A stretch of 28,509 nt of DNA, taken from contig JAFOED010000030.1 in NCBI GenBank assembly GCA_017380355.1, positions 1-28,509 of the forward strand. Direction: 5' to 3'. A model generated the notes under the pieces. It saw only the letters and a list, made by a program, of their open reading frames with translations. It was not told the origin of the DNA and ran no database searches. The DNA comes from Ruminococcus sp. (lineage in GTDB: Bacteria > Bacillota > Clostridia > Oscillospirales > Acutalibacteraceae). Positions 15,238 through 23,434 of the stretch are shown here, piece after piece; the first letter of the stretch is position 1, and the number at the start of each line of letters is the position of its first letter. The position numbers and the translations under genes were made by a program.

Positions 15238-16447
15238 CAATTTTCTTTCGGATAACAGAGCCTGCAGGGATTTCTTTGTCCACCTGCATAAAGAGTTTCT
15301 GCATCGCGTGTGGTGCACTCTCAACCTCTTCGCCATACTCGTTTGTAAGTTTTAAAGCTTTCACTTCAAACGAAAAACCTGAAGGAGGTAAAACGTCTAA
15401 AGTATCACCCGCGAAAAACTTGTTTCTCTGTGTAATTGTAGCAACCCCTTCGCTGTAGCTTTCACACACAGCAACCTGATTATAGTGGCGGATATATCCA
15501 CCGTGCTGTGTAGTCTGTCCAGGTTCTGTGCCGAAGAAAAAGCCTGTAGAATATTCTCGGTGCGAGATTTTCTCGAGCTCTTCTTTTATCCAATCAGGTG
15601 TTTTATAGCCACTTGGATTTTTCATATACTCGTCGAGTGCGTGACGATAAGCGTTAGTTGTAACCGCTGTATAGTAAGCGGATTTCGCTCTTCCCTCGAT
15701 TTTAAAACTGCTGATACCAGCTTTAACAAGCTCGTCGATGTGCTCAATCATACACAAGTCACGGGAGTTGTACAGATACGTGCCGCCGTTTTCTTCGATA
15801 ACAGGAAAAAACTGACCATCGCGGTTTTCTTCATAAAGATGGTACTTCCATCTGCACGGCTGTGCACAATCGCCACGGTTTGCATCTCTTCCAGTCATAA
15901 AGGAAGAAATCAGGCATCTGCCCGAAAACGACACGCACATAGCACCGTGCACAAAGCACTCGATTTCTAAATCAGCAGGGATTTTCGCGCGCATTTCTGC
16001 AATTTCGTTTAAAGTCATCTCGCGAGCAAGAACAACACGCGATGCACCTAGGTTATACCACGCGTTTGCACTCTCGTAGTTTATAATACCGCCTTGAGTA
16101 GAGATGTGTCGCTCAACATTCGGCGCGTACTTTTTAGCCATTTCGAAAACGCCTAAATCAGCGATGATAAACGCATCAACCGAGCAATCAGCAGCCGCCA
16201 TAAGAAACTCAGGCATAGAGACTACATCTTCGTTTCTAGGCAGAGTATTACAGGTAAGATAGAGTTTCTTACCTGCTGCGTGGGCTTTGTCACAAGCTGT
16301 TTTTAATTCTTCTATAGAAAAATTCTTAGACGCGGTACGCATACCGAAGTTCTTTCCAGCTACGTATACCGCATCAGCGCCGAAAGACAGCGCTGCGTCT
16401 AAACATTCCATATCTCCGCTAGGAGCTAAAATTTCAGGTCTAATCAT
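15224..16447 (-). CDS. U32 peptidase-family protein (TrhP/YegQ-like)
   Basis: The 407-residue protein belongs to the so-called peptidase U32 family. It has a TIM-barrel-like N-terminal part (PEILAPSGDMECLDAALSFGADAVYVAG), the family signature ECFVHGAMCVSFSGRC followed by RGDCAQPCRWKY (conserved cysteines, about 165-205), and the C-terminal beta domain (RNKFFAGDTLDVLPPSG). Members of this type (TrhP; YrrN/YrrO in Bacillus) are needed for prephenate-dependent 5-hydroxyuridine at tRNA position 34, not proteolysis; that role is inferred here. The ATG at 16447 follows the mltG stop by one base (TGATATG) with no ribosome binding site, suggesting reinitiation; a TTG at 16456 is the alternative. Confidence 0.88.
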   Translation of the reverse strand: MIRPEILAPSGDMECLDAALSFGADAVYVAGKNFGMRTASKNFSIEELKTACDKAHAAGKKLYLTCNTLPRNEDVVSMPEFLMAAADCSVDAFIIADLGVFEMAKKYAPNVERHISTQGGIINYESANAWYNLGASRVVLAREMTLNEIAEMRAKIPADLEIECFVHGAMCVSFSGRCLISSFMTGRDANRGDCAQPCRWKYHLYEENRDGQFFPVIEENGGTYLYNSRDLCMIEHIDELVKAGISSFKIEGRAKSAYYTAVTTNAYRHALDEYMKNPSGYKTPDWIKEELEKISHREYSTGFFFGTEPGQTTQHGGYIRHYNQVAVCESYSEGVATITQRNKFFAGDTLDVLPPSGFSFEVKALKLTNEYGEEVESAPHAMQKLFMQVDKEIPAGSVIRKKIVDIK

Positions 16448-16448
16448 A

Positions 16449-17873
16449 TCAATCAATAAGTGTTAAATTATAGTTGTGTTCTTCTAATGTTGTTGCGTAA
16501 TATGGCACAGAACCATCGTCAGTAGTACCGTGACAGAAGAAGTAGTAGTTTGTGTCATACGGTTTGATAGCAGCGAAAATAGCCTCTAAACTTGGATTAC
16601 AGATAGGACCTGTCGGTAATCCCGAGAAGTTGTTTGTATTATAAGTGCTTTCGTATGTGTCACGGATAGAGTCAGGCACGTCCTCGTACTCTCTGTATGG
16701 ATAGTAAACAGTACAGTCACAGTTGAGCTGTGAAACGCCCATCTCAGCGCCATTTTTAAGTCGGTTGTGAAGAATAGACGAAATGTAGTACATATCCTCA
16801 TTATTAGCCGCCTCAGCCTGAATGATTGAAGCGATAGTAATAATCTCATCCATAGAGTACTTGCTCTTTGCTACGTACTCGTCGAGTGTGTGAGTTTTTG
16901 AGCTACCGAAGTACTTGTCCTCAGTATAGTAAACTCTGTTTTCAAAGTTGTTGAGCATCTTTCTCATTACAGACTCAGGGTCCTCATTAAGATAGAAGTC
17001 GTAGGTATCAGGGAAAAGATAACCCTCGAGCTTATAATAACGAGCGTCTGTATCTTCAAGCTCAGCGATAAACGGAAACTCCTCGTCGAATATATCGCTA
17101 TTACAAACATCCTGGAACTCTTTTACGTCTTCGATAACTCCCTCTTCAAGAAGCTTGTTCGAAATCTCGAGCACGTTCATACCCTCAGTAATCTGAACGG
17201 TTACAATATCTGTACGGTTAACGTTGCTCTGCAGGAAGTTAATAATAGCTTCGTAGTCCTTATCTGTCTCGATTTTGTAGTCGCCCTGACGGAAGTAGTC
17301 CTCTTCAGTAGTGATATTTGCGTACAGCACAAAGAACTTAGGCTGGTTGATAACCTTGCTGTCATAGAGGATGTCAGCGATTTCTTCGATAGTAGCATCA
17401 TCAGGGATGCTCACCTGTACAATCTGCGGATTTTCTTCACGCGAAATAGCGAGCATATCACCAATGCCTACAAGCAGTACCTGTGAAAGTACGATACCCA
17501 TAATGAGTACCATCGCAAACCACACCCACTTGAACATCTTCTGATTTCGACGGGCTTTATTCTTCTCGATACGCTTATCCTGCTTACTCTGCTGTTTCAG
17601 AGCCTTTTTAGATTCACGCTCGATTCTACGCTTAGTGTCAGAATCGCTGTAGGAGTTAATCTCGTTTGACTTGCGACGCTTAAGTGATGAGCTGTTTCTG
17701 CTGTAGCCAACGTAAGAATCGTCGCTTTTATACTCGTGTACTGATGTTTCATCAACATCGTAGTCATCACTCATAACGCTTTTGTCAAAACCGCGCTTGA
17801 ACTCGTCGATTTTCTTTCTTCTTGTATCTTCAATTGAATCATCGGAATAATTACTGTATTTTTTATCACTCAT
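16449..17873 (-). CDS. mltG: Endolytic murein transglycosylase
   Basis: MltG cuts nascent glycan strands near the membrane and helps set their length. The 474-residue protein has a long, highly charged cytoplasmic N-terminus (about 1-113), one membrane helix (about 114-138, WVWFAMVLIMGIVLSQVLL), a LysM-like region, and the YceG catalytic domain. The catalytic Glu is E354 in IASIIQAEAANNED, matching the family E in ASIVEKE; NRLKNGAEMGVSQLNCDCTVYY-type substrate motif follows (NRL, MxLQ/SQLNCDxT). AAGGAGG lies 7 nt before the ATG. It sits 35 bp after the cyclo-ligase gene. The N-terminal extension is longer than in E. coli and could be a docking or phosphorylation region; that is speculation. 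Confidence 0.93.
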   Translation of the reverse strand: MSDKKYSNYSDDSIEDTRRKKIDEFKRGFDKSVMSDDYDVDETSVHEYKSDDSYVGYSRNSSSLKRRKSNEINSYSDSDTKRRIERESKKALKQQSKQDKRIEKNKARRNQKMFKWVWFAMVLIMGIVLSQVLLVGIGDMLAISREENPQIVQVSIPDDATIEEIADILYDSKVINQPKFFVLYANITTEEDYFRQGDYKIETDKDYEAIINFLQSNVNRTDIVTVQITEGMNVLEISNKLLEEGVIEDVKEFQDVCNSDIFDEEFPFIAELEDTDARYYKLEGYLFPDTYDFYLNEDPESVMRKMLNNFENRVYYTEDKYFGSSKTHTLDEYVAKSKYSMDEIITIASIIQAEAANNEDMYYISSILHNRLKNGAEMGVSQLNCDCTVYYPYREYEDVPDSIRDTYESTYNTNNFSGLPTGPICNPSLEAIFAAIKPYDTNYYFFCHGTTDDGSVPYYATTLEEHNYNLTLID

Positions 17874-17908
17874 AATTATCCTCCTTCTCTACGGCTTAGC
17901 CGAAATAT

Positions 17909-18463
17909 TTATGTATATTTTAAATATAAATTTGACACGATTATATCCATCTTAACATCGGTGCTGTCGCACTCGACAGATGGGAGAATATTGTCGGCGT
18001 AACAAAGGCAGATTTTCTTACCTTCATAGTTTTCTAAAAATCTGTCATAACAGCCTTTACCGTAGCCGACGCGGTTACCCGCTAAATCACAGCACAGCGC
18101 AGGAACAACACAGATGCTGTTTCCAAAATCTTCCACTTTCGCTGTTTTATCCACAGGTTCAAGTATATTAAATCGACCCGATTTTAATTCTTCTAAAGAA
18201 TTTATATAATAAAATGTTAACGAATAATCCTCGTTAGTAACAGGAACGGCAACACGCTTTTGGTTGGCAAAAGCAGCGTTTATGATACCTTTTGTGTCGA
18301 TTTCTTCAGCAGTTGCTACATACACAAGTACTGTATCACAATCTCTGTATTCCTGTGTTAACAAAAGACGGCTTTGAATCTCTAAGTCAAACTCTCGTTT
18401 GATGTTTTTGTCCATATTTCTGCGCTTTGGCAAAAGCTCTGCGCGTAACTTCACTTTACTCAT
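17909..18463 (-). CDS. 5-formyltetrahydrofolate cyclo-ligase
   Basis: This 184-residue cytoplasmic enzyme converts 5-formyl-THF to 5,10-methenyl-THF with ATP, returning a dead-end folate to the one-carbon pool. Visible motifs: the N-terminal KxxLRxxxxxxR-type start (KVKLRAELLPKRRNM), VLVYVATAEEIDTKGII (about 46-62), VPVTNEDYSLTFYYI, and the C-terminal ATP/folate signature RVGYGKGCYDRFL (about 132-144). The start overlaps the DJ-1 gene end by 8 bp. In the same run as thyX, which also consumes methylene-THF, it makes a sensible folate grouping. Confidence 0.93.
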   Translation of the reverse strand: MSKVKLRAELLPKRRNMDKNIKREFDLEIQSRLLLTQEYRDCDTVLVYVATAEEIDTKGIINAAFANQKRVAVPVTNEDYSLTFYYINSLEELKSGRFNILEPVDKTAKVEDFGNSICVVPALCCDLAGNRVGYGKGCYDRFLENYEGKKICLCYADNILPSVECDSTDVKMDIIVSNLYLKYT

Positions 18464-19013
18464 CGCACTGCATCGTCTTTCTTATATTAAGAGCTTCCTC
18501 TTCGCCTTTAATCTTTGAAACCAAAGCAAGAGCGAAGTCGAGCGAACAGCCAGGTCCTCTGCCGGTTACGATATTACCGTCGACAGTAACTTTTTTTCCT
18601 GTATAAGTCGCACCCTCGAGTTCGTTTTCAAAACCAGGGTAACATGTTGCGTTTTTATTATTCAAAAGTCCGATTCTACCGAGCACGATAGGTGCTGCAC
18701 AGATAGCGCCGACTAAAATATCTTTTTCAACACAGTAGCGGGCAACATTTACAGGGAGCTTGTTTTCACCTGTAGAGAGAGTCTCAGCGCCAGGCATACC
18801 GCCAGGGTAAATAGCGCCTGTGACATCACTCATAGTATCATCAAAGTCAGCAGCTTTCATATCCGCTTTGACTGTGATATCGTGTGAACCCACAACGAAT
18901 AAATCGTCGTTCATAGAGACAGTTCTAACATCAATCTGTGCACGGCGAAGGATATCAACAGCAGCTAATGCTTCGATTTCTTCAAAACCATTCGCTAAAA
19001 AACAATATATCAT
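18456..19013 (-). CDS. DJ-1/PfpI family protein
   Basis: The 185-residue protein has the DJ-1 layout: FLANGFEEIEALAAVDILRRA at the N-terminus with the conserved Glu cluster (E11, E12, E14), GAIYPGGMPGAETL in the middle, and the nucleophile-elbow cysteine C105 in GAICAAPIVLGR, then GPGCSLDFALALV near the end. Clostridial relatives are annotated as 4-methyl-5-(beta-hydroxyethyl)thiazole monophosphate synthesis proteins (ThiJ), chaperones or glyoxalase-like enzymes, but the function is unproven. No thiamine gene is nearby. GGGAGGT precedes the ATG, and it lies 13 bp after the DUF2156 gene. Confidence 0.9.
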   Translation of the reverse strand: MIYCFLANGFEEIEALAAVDILRRAQIDVRTVSMNDDLFVVGSHDITVKADMKAADFDDTMSDVTGAIYPGGMPGAETLSTGENKLPVNVARYCVEKDILVGAICAAPIVLGRIGLLNNKNATCYPGFENELEGATYTGKKVTVDGNIVTGRGPGCSLDFALALVSKIKGEEEALNIRKTMQCDE

Positions 19014-19026
19014 AATAACCTCCCAC

Positions 19027-19899
19027 TCACTTCATAGTGGCTGTATATTTCATAAGAATTTTGTCGGGATTATAGGAAAGCTTCGATTTTCGCAGTCCCT
19101 CTATACCTAAATCTTCTTCACGGTTAAACTGTAAAAACTCGCTGTGCGCTTTCGCAAATTCGTTGTTGATAACAGCGTATGCTCCGTCGACATCGACGGC
19201 TTTTTCGAAGTTCACGTCACACACGTTACTGTTAATTCTCGAACCAACTGTCATCGCAACAGGACGAGAATTCACATAAAGCACACCGCCAAAAAGTGAA
19301 AGCTCCTCTAAATTATCAAGAGCTTCTCTTATAGCGTAAAGCTCGCTTTTGTCAGAGTCATTGTGCATATGCCATTTGTGTGCAACAAAATACGCATCCT
19401 CGATATTAGAGTTATCAAGCTCTTTGTATAAAAAATCAGGATTGTTACGCATAAATTTCGAGATATGATTACGCTTTGCGTGGAACTTCTTGCCTGCAAG
19501 ATTAGCTAAGTTTTCACGGCTGTAGATATAATCAGCGCTGTCGCGTTCTTCCGTAAACTCGAAAACATCAGGATAAAGGTGAGACAGTATCTCAGCGTTT
19601 GTTTTGTTGAGCATTCCTATAAGCGGTTTCTGCCCTCTCTCCTTTGCGTCACGCATCAAAACTTCAAGCGCTTCTTTCGGTGACATTTTACCTACAGGAA
19701 AAGAGTAGCCCATGTCCCCGTCAGAGCCGAAATACGCCTTGAACAATGTGTCGTTATAGCGCGCAACACGGATGTCGTATTTATTGCGCCACAGATAAGT
19801 CGTCGCAAACGAAATGTCACAGCCTATCTGTCCACAGTTTTCGGTAATCTCAGTAATCCAGTTTTTATCTTCAAGCGTCGGAGTGTAAAAATCAAGCAT
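19027..19899 (-). CDS. DUF2156 protein (phosphatidylglycerol lysyltransferase C-terminal-like)
   Basis: The 290-residue soluble protein belongs to DUF2156, the GNAT-like catalytic domain found at the C-terminus of MprF, here without the flippase membrane part. Family landmarks: ISFATTYLWRNKYDIRVARYNDTLF (about 30-54), FHAKRNHISKFMRNNP (about 138-153), and near the end GAYAVINNEFAK and REEDLGIEGLRKSKLSYNPDK. Such stand-alone proteins probably transfer an aminoacyl group from tRNA to an unknown acceptor, or are plain acyltransferases; the acceptor here is unknown. It sits between tmk (21 bp) and the DJ-1 gene in the same operon. Confidence 0.85.
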   Translation of the reverse strand: MLDFYTPTLEDKNWITEITENCGQIGCDISFATTYLWRNKYDIRVARYNDTLFKAYFGSDGDMGYSFPVGKMSPKEALEVLMRDAKERGQKPLIGMLNKTNAEILSHLYPDVFEFTEERDSADYIYSRENLANLAGKKFHAKRNHISKFMRNNPDFLYKELDNSNIEDAYFVAHKWHMHNDSDKSELYAIREALDNLEELSLFGGVLYVNSRPVAMTVGSRINSNVCDVNFEKAVDVDGAYAVINNEFAKAHSEFLQFNREEDLGIEGLRKSKLSYNPDKILMKYTATMK

Positions 19900-19920
19900 A
19901 CAAGCTTTCCTTTTCTTTGA

Positions 19921-20586
19921 TTATAGTTTTGTATCTATAATATCAAGTATCTGCTGTGTGATCACTTCTATACTCTTCATAGTGTCACCATCAGCACACA
20001 TAATGTGTTCCCAGCTAAGTTTTTCCAGAGCATAGAGAGCACTTCTTCTGCACAAAAGCAGGAAGTTCATATTCTTTTCGTGGATGTCCTTTTTGCTTTC
20101 GTCACCGTTGTATCTGCCACTCATCAGCTTCTGTGAAACGTGTGGAGGTACATCGAGGTAGATAACTACGTCAGGCTTAGGGACTTTGAGTTTATTGTAC
20201 TCGTAATCCTCGCACCACTCAATATACTCGTCACGCTCGCTATCTTCTACCTTTGACATCTGGTAGATGATGTTTGAGGTAACATAACGATCAGCGACGA
20301 TGTAGTCGCATTCTTCGTAATCTTTTTTCCAGCTCTTGATAAAAGACGCTACACGGTCAACTGCGTAAAAGGAAGATGCGGCGTAAGCGTTTACATCATC
20401 AGGAGTATCGCCGAGCTCACCGCCTAAATACATTTTTACTAAAGACGAAGTAGGGCTGTCGTAATCCGGAAAAGTGAGTTTCTTTACTTTAAAGCCTCTG
20501 TCTTTTAAAGTCTGTGCAACAAGCGCAGACTGAGTACCTTTGCCGCTACCGTCGAGTCCTTCTATTACAATAAGTTTACTTGCCAT
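19921..20586 (-). CDS. tmk: Thymidylate kinase
   Basis: Thymidylate kinase phosphorylates dTMP to dTDP. The 221-residue protein has the P-loop GLDGSGKGTQ (about 9-18), the DR(Y/S) motif ADRYVTSNIIYQMS (about 98-111) and the LID region RYNGDESKKDIHEKN. PDVVIYLDVPP is also conserved. The ATG lies inside the end of thyX (11-bp overlap). The pairing gives two consecutive steps, dUMP to dTMP to dTDP, from one transcript. The kinase is often beside holB in Firmicutes; here it is beside thyX instead. Confidence 0.94.
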   Translation of the reverse strand: MASKLIVIEGLDGSGKGTQSALVAQTLKDRGFKVKKLTFPDYDSPTSSLVKMYLGGELGDTPDDVNAYAASSFYAVDRVASFIKSWKKDYEECDYIVADRYVTSNIIYQMSKVEDSERDEYIEWCEDYEYNKLKVPKPDVVIYLDVPPHVSQKLMSGRYNGDESKKDIHEKNMNFLLLCRRSALYALEKLSWEHIMCADGDTMKSIEVITQQILDIIDTKL

Positions 20587-21376
20587 ATTTTTCTCTGACT
20601 TCCTTCATTTTACCACATGTCATTCTACCCTCAGGACACACACCGCGGATACAGCGTGGACCTGAATTCTTAAACAGTGCAGGTGCTACTTCTTTACAAA
20701 GCTCGAGCATCTGCTGTGCAACTTCTCTTATCTCCCACTGTGCGCGGTTGCAACAACGGTGGTCAAAGAAGTTGTTTAAACTGCGCACATTAAAAGTGCA
20801 CACAATTTTAGTAGTGCAAGCGTTAGGGAGCACGAAACGAGCATCCTCGTTTGCAAGTTTTAAGTATTTATTAAACAACGCTTTGTTCTCTTCTTTAAAA
20901 GAAGCTATAATCTCTTCGTCAGTGCCGTTTAATTCTTTTTCGGAATTTTCCTTAATATATCCGACTACGAGAGCGTCTCTGATTTCTGCATACGCTGTTT
21001 CCTGCATATCGATAACTTTCTTATATGCCTCGTACGCTTTCTCGTTTTTCTCAATCTCAGGAGGTGTCACAAACTCAAAGTTAGTACCGTCTACATATCG
21101 CTGTGACTGCTGTGAGTATGACGCAATTCGGTGGCGCACGAGCTGGTGTGAACAAGCGCGGGAAATACCCTCAACACCGAAAGTAAAAGTAGCGTGTTCA
21201 ACAGGACTCGCGTGGCCGAGTTCTGAGAGCATATCTAAAAATTCAACAGTCTTTTCTTCGGTAAGACCATCTTTAATATTCTCAATATCAGTCGCACTAT
21301 AACACAGCTTAGCCGCCATAGCTACAGTCTGCTGTGGCATCGGAGTGTGCGCAAGAAGAGTGACCTTTATAGCCAT
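20576..21376 (-). CDS. thyX: FAD-dependent thymidylate synthase
   Basis: ThyX makes dTMP from dUMP with methylene-THF as carbon donor and reduced flavin as reductant, releasing THF rather than DHF. The 266-residue protein carries the diagnostic RHR-X7-S motif at R81-H82-R83 to S91 (RHRIASYSQQSQRY), preceded by ELGHASPVEHATFTF and followed in the C-terminal half by RFVLPNACTT and SLNNFFDHRCC. A C-terminal cysteine-rich patch (CIRGVCPEGRMTCGKM) is typical of clostridial members. GAGGTT precedes the ATG. It is the first gene of the long - strand run, behind a good promoter. Confidence 0.96.
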   Translation of the reverse strand: MAIKVTLLAHTPMPQQTVAMAAKLCYSATDIENIKDGLTEEKTVEFLDMLSELGHASPVEHATFTFGVEGISRACSHQLVRHRIASYSQQSQRYVDGTNFEFVTPPEIEKNEKAYEAYKKVIDMQETAYAEIRDALVVGYIKENSEKELNGTDEEIIASFKEENKALFNKYLKLANEDARFVLPNACTTKIVCTFNVRSLNNFFDHRCCNRAQWEIREVAQQMLELCKEVAPALFKNSGPRCIRGVCPEGRMTCGKMKEVREKYGK

Positions 21377-21428
21377 ATAATAACCTCATTTCAAAGTTGA
21401 CATAGTAACTCATTTTATAATTAGAATA

Positions 21429-21457
21429 ATTATACCACAGCGAAACTTGTTATTCAA
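21429..21457 (-). promoter_or_regulatory. SigA-type promoter for the thyX operon
   Basis: TTGAAT (21457-21452) and a perfect TATAAT (21434-21429) on the - strand are 17 nt apart, about 50 nt before the thyX ATG. Confidence 0.8.
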
Positions 21458-21511
21458 TAGCCTAAATACAAATAAAAGCTCATATAATCAAACTTATATT
21501 ATAAAAACATC

Positions 21512-21540
21512 TTGTATTGATATAAAACAAATGATACAAT
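21512..21540 (+). promoter_or_regulatory. Possible SigA-type promoter for the DUF2752-CHR operon
   Basis: TTGTAT (21512-21517) and TACAAT (21535-21540) are 17 nt apart on the + strand, about 74 nt before the ATG at 21614. The region is very AT-rich, so chance matches are likely. Confidence 0.45.
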
Positions 21541-21613
21541 AAAATTAATTTAAAAATGATATACTTGTATTGAAATTTGTTGAAAACCTCAGCGATTAAA
21601 ACACTTTTATCCT

Positions 21614-22015
21614 ATGAAAAAATATTCTAAATTAGAAAAAACAATATACGTTATACTTCCGTTTGTTCTTATGCCTGTGCTGTTTTTCGTCGGAAAATTC
21701 GTGTCACAATACGCACACCTGTATCCGGGATGTCCGATATATAATTTTTTACACCTGTATTGTCCGGGATGTGGGATGACACGAGCTTTTACAGCGTTAT
21801 TTCACGGAGATATAATTCTTTGCCTCAGACAAAACGTCTTCTGTATACTCAGCATAATCGTCGCAATATGGCTGTACATAGAATTTTTATTCAAAGTGTT
21901 CGGCAAAAAAGCTCCGTTTTCGTTTAACACGACTTTCTGGGCTGTTGTCGCTCTCGTGCTGTGTATTGTATACTTTATTATCAGAAATGTTTTTGGAATT
22001 CTTGTTCCGATGTAA
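21614..22015 (+). CDS. DUF2752 small membrane protein
   Basis: The 133-residue protein has about three hydrophobic helices (about 9-30, 72-95, 108-130) and the DUF2752 signature CPGCGMTRAFTALFHGDI (about residues 52-69), preceded by a second CP motif (YPGCPIYNFLHLY). The conserved Cys-x-x-Cys and the TRA segment sit between helices 1 and 2. The function of this family is unknown. The ATG has no visible Shine-Dalgarno and the frame offers no other start, so translation may be weak. It is the first gene of an operon with the DUF6472-like gene and two CHR genes (32 bp to the next gene). Confidence 0.85.
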   Translation: MKKYSKLEKTIYVILPFVLMPVLFFVGKFVSQYAHLYPGCPIYNFLHLYCPGCGMTRAFTALFHGDIILCLRQNVFCILSIIVAIWLYIEFLFKVFGKKAPFSFNTTFWAVVALVLCIVYFIIRNVFGILVPM

Positions 22016-22047
22016 TATAAAATCCACTTTAAAACTATGGTGATATT

Positions 22048-22227
22048 ATGGCTAAATCAAATTGCGAATTCTGTGCATACTACATATACAACGAATACTA
22101 CGACTGCTACGAGTGTATGGTAAACCTCGACGAGGACGATATGGCGAGGTTTATGCAATCGTCACTCGACAACTGCAGTTACTTTAAATTCAGCGATGAC
22201 TATAAAATTGTAAGGAAACAAAACTGA
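22048..22227 (+). CDS. Small cysteine-rich protein, DUF6472-like (59 residues)
   Basis: A complete open frame of 59 residues starts MAKSNCEFCAYYIYNEYYD and ends IVRKQN. It has two CxxC pairs (C6/C9 and C20/C23) and a fifth cysteine (C43, in DNCSYF), with an acidic LDEDDMARF segment between them. This matches my recollection of the clostridial DUF6472 family, whose function is unknown; a structural zinc or iron site is likely. It lies between DUF2752 and the first CHR gene, which starts one base after its TGA (TGATATG), so the frame and the junction both support a real gene. A GGTGAT upstream is a weak ribosome binding site. Confidence 0.82.
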   Translation: MAKSNCEFCAYYIYNEYYDCYECMVNLDEDDMARFMQSSLDNCSYFKFSDDYKIVRKQN

Positions 22228-22228
22228 T

Positions 22229-22795
22229 ATGAAGAAAAAACTCAAGCTGTGTTTACAGCTACTTTTATCTTTTATGAAAATCGGTGTCGTGACTTTCGGT
22301 GGCGGATACGCGATGATTCCGATTATTGAAGAAGAAACATCGAAAAAACGCAAATGGATAAGTGGCGAAGATTTGCTTGACGTCATTGCGATTTCCGAGT
22401 CCACCCCAGGGCCTATCGCTATCTGTGCCGCATCTTTCATCGGATACAAGGTAGCAGGAATTCTCGGTGCGTTTTTTGCGACCCTCGGTGTAGTAGCTCC
22501 TTCTTTTTTTATCATCTACATTATCTCGATTTTCCTAAAACAATTCAGCGAATATAACATCGTAAAATACGCTTTCACAGGCATCAGAGCGGGTGTGCTC
22601 GCACTCATCATAAAAGCTGTTATTTCGATGTTCAAAAAAGCTCCGAAGCACATAATCGCATACGTAATTATGGCGCTTTCTTTTGTGCTCGTTACCATCT
22701 TTTCGACCAACGTACTCATCATCATTTTATCGAGTGCGGTGGTTGGAATTGTCTCTTCACTTATCGCGAGAAAGAGAGGTAAAGAGCTTAAATGA
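22229..22795 (+). CDS. Half-size CHR (chromate transporter family) protein, first subunit
   Basis: The 188-residue membrane protein is a single CHR domain with about five to six helices. It has the signature FGGGYAMIPIIEEE (about 23-36) and SESTPGPIAICAASFIGYK (family SxTPGPxxxxxxxFIGY, about 57-75). Full-length ChrA has two such domains; here they are on two adjacent genes, as in the ywrA/ywrB type pairs, which probably form a heterodimer. Chromate export was shown for only some members; in a gut anaerobe the natural substrate is unknown. It ends by overlapping the second CHR gene as ATGA. Confidence 0.93.
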   Translation: MKKKLKLCLQLLLSFMKIGVVTFGGGYAMIPIIEEETSKKRKWISGEDLLDVIAISESTPGPIAICAASFIGYKVAGILGAFFATLGVVAPSFFIIYIISIFLKQFSEYNIVKYAFTGIRAGVLALIIKAVISMFKKAPKHIIAYVIMALSFVLVTIFSTNVLIIILSSAVVGIVSSLIARKRGKELK

Positions 22796-23385
22796 CGTAC
22801 CTCATCTTATTTCTCGAATTCTTAAAAATCGGCGCCTTCACCTTTGGTGGTGGATACGCTATGATTCCGTTTATTCAGGAAACAGTACTCAGACACGAGT
22901 GGCTCACGAATCAGGAACTCATCGATTTCATCGCTGTTTCCGAGTCCACTCCAGGTGCTTTCGCCGTTAATATCTCCACCTATGTCGGCTCGCAGGTCGG
23001 CAGTGCTGAAAACGGACTTCTTGGCGGTGTTTTAGGCGCTTTGTGTGCGACAGCAGGCGTTGTACTTCCTGCATTTTTAATCATCATTATTATTGCGAAA
23101 ATCTACGACAAATTCAAAGAGAGCAAGTTAGTCAAAGGAGCGATGTTCGGACTCAAGTCCACTGTCGTTGGACTTATCGCGGCGGCTGTTATCTCTATAG
23201 CATTTGAAGTGTTCTTTGCAAACGGGTTCACCACCGCTGTCTTTGTGACATCAACATTCTGGTTTTCGCTCGTTGTTTTTGCAGTTATGTTGTTTTTACT
23301 TTTGTATAAAAAGATAAGCCCGATTATTATCATTGCTTTATCAGCTGTTGCGGGCATTATAGCAGGTTATACTGGAATCATCTGA
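22792..23385 (+). CDS. Half-size CHR (chromate transporter family) protein, second subunit
   Basis: The 197-residue membrane protein is the partner CHR domain. It repeats the FGGGYAMIPFIQE motif (about 18-30) and SESTPGAFAVNISTYVGSQ (about 50-68), where Ala replaces the second Pro-Gly context of the first subunit. The two genes overlap by 4 bp and are clearly related by ancient duplication. It ends 49 bp before the convergent terminator shared with sigG. Confidence 0.93.
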   Translation: MTYLILFLEFLKIGAFTFGGGYAMIPFIQETVLRHEWLTNQELIDFIAVSESTPGAFAVNISTYVGSQVGSAENGLLGGVLGALCATAGVVLPAFLIIIIIAKIYDKFKESKLVKGAMFGLKSTVVGLIAAAVISIAFEVFFANGFTTAVFVTSTFWFSLVVFAVMLFLLLYKKISPIIIIALSAVAGIIAGYTGII

Positions 23386-23434
23386 TTATGAATGCTTTTG
23401 TAGATAATAAAATCTGAATATTCAACACAAAACG

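Noticed and set aside
20580..21302. A 240-residue + strand frame
   Set aside because: Antisense to thyX, whose diagnostic RHR-X7-S motif is intact; a shadow of codon usage.
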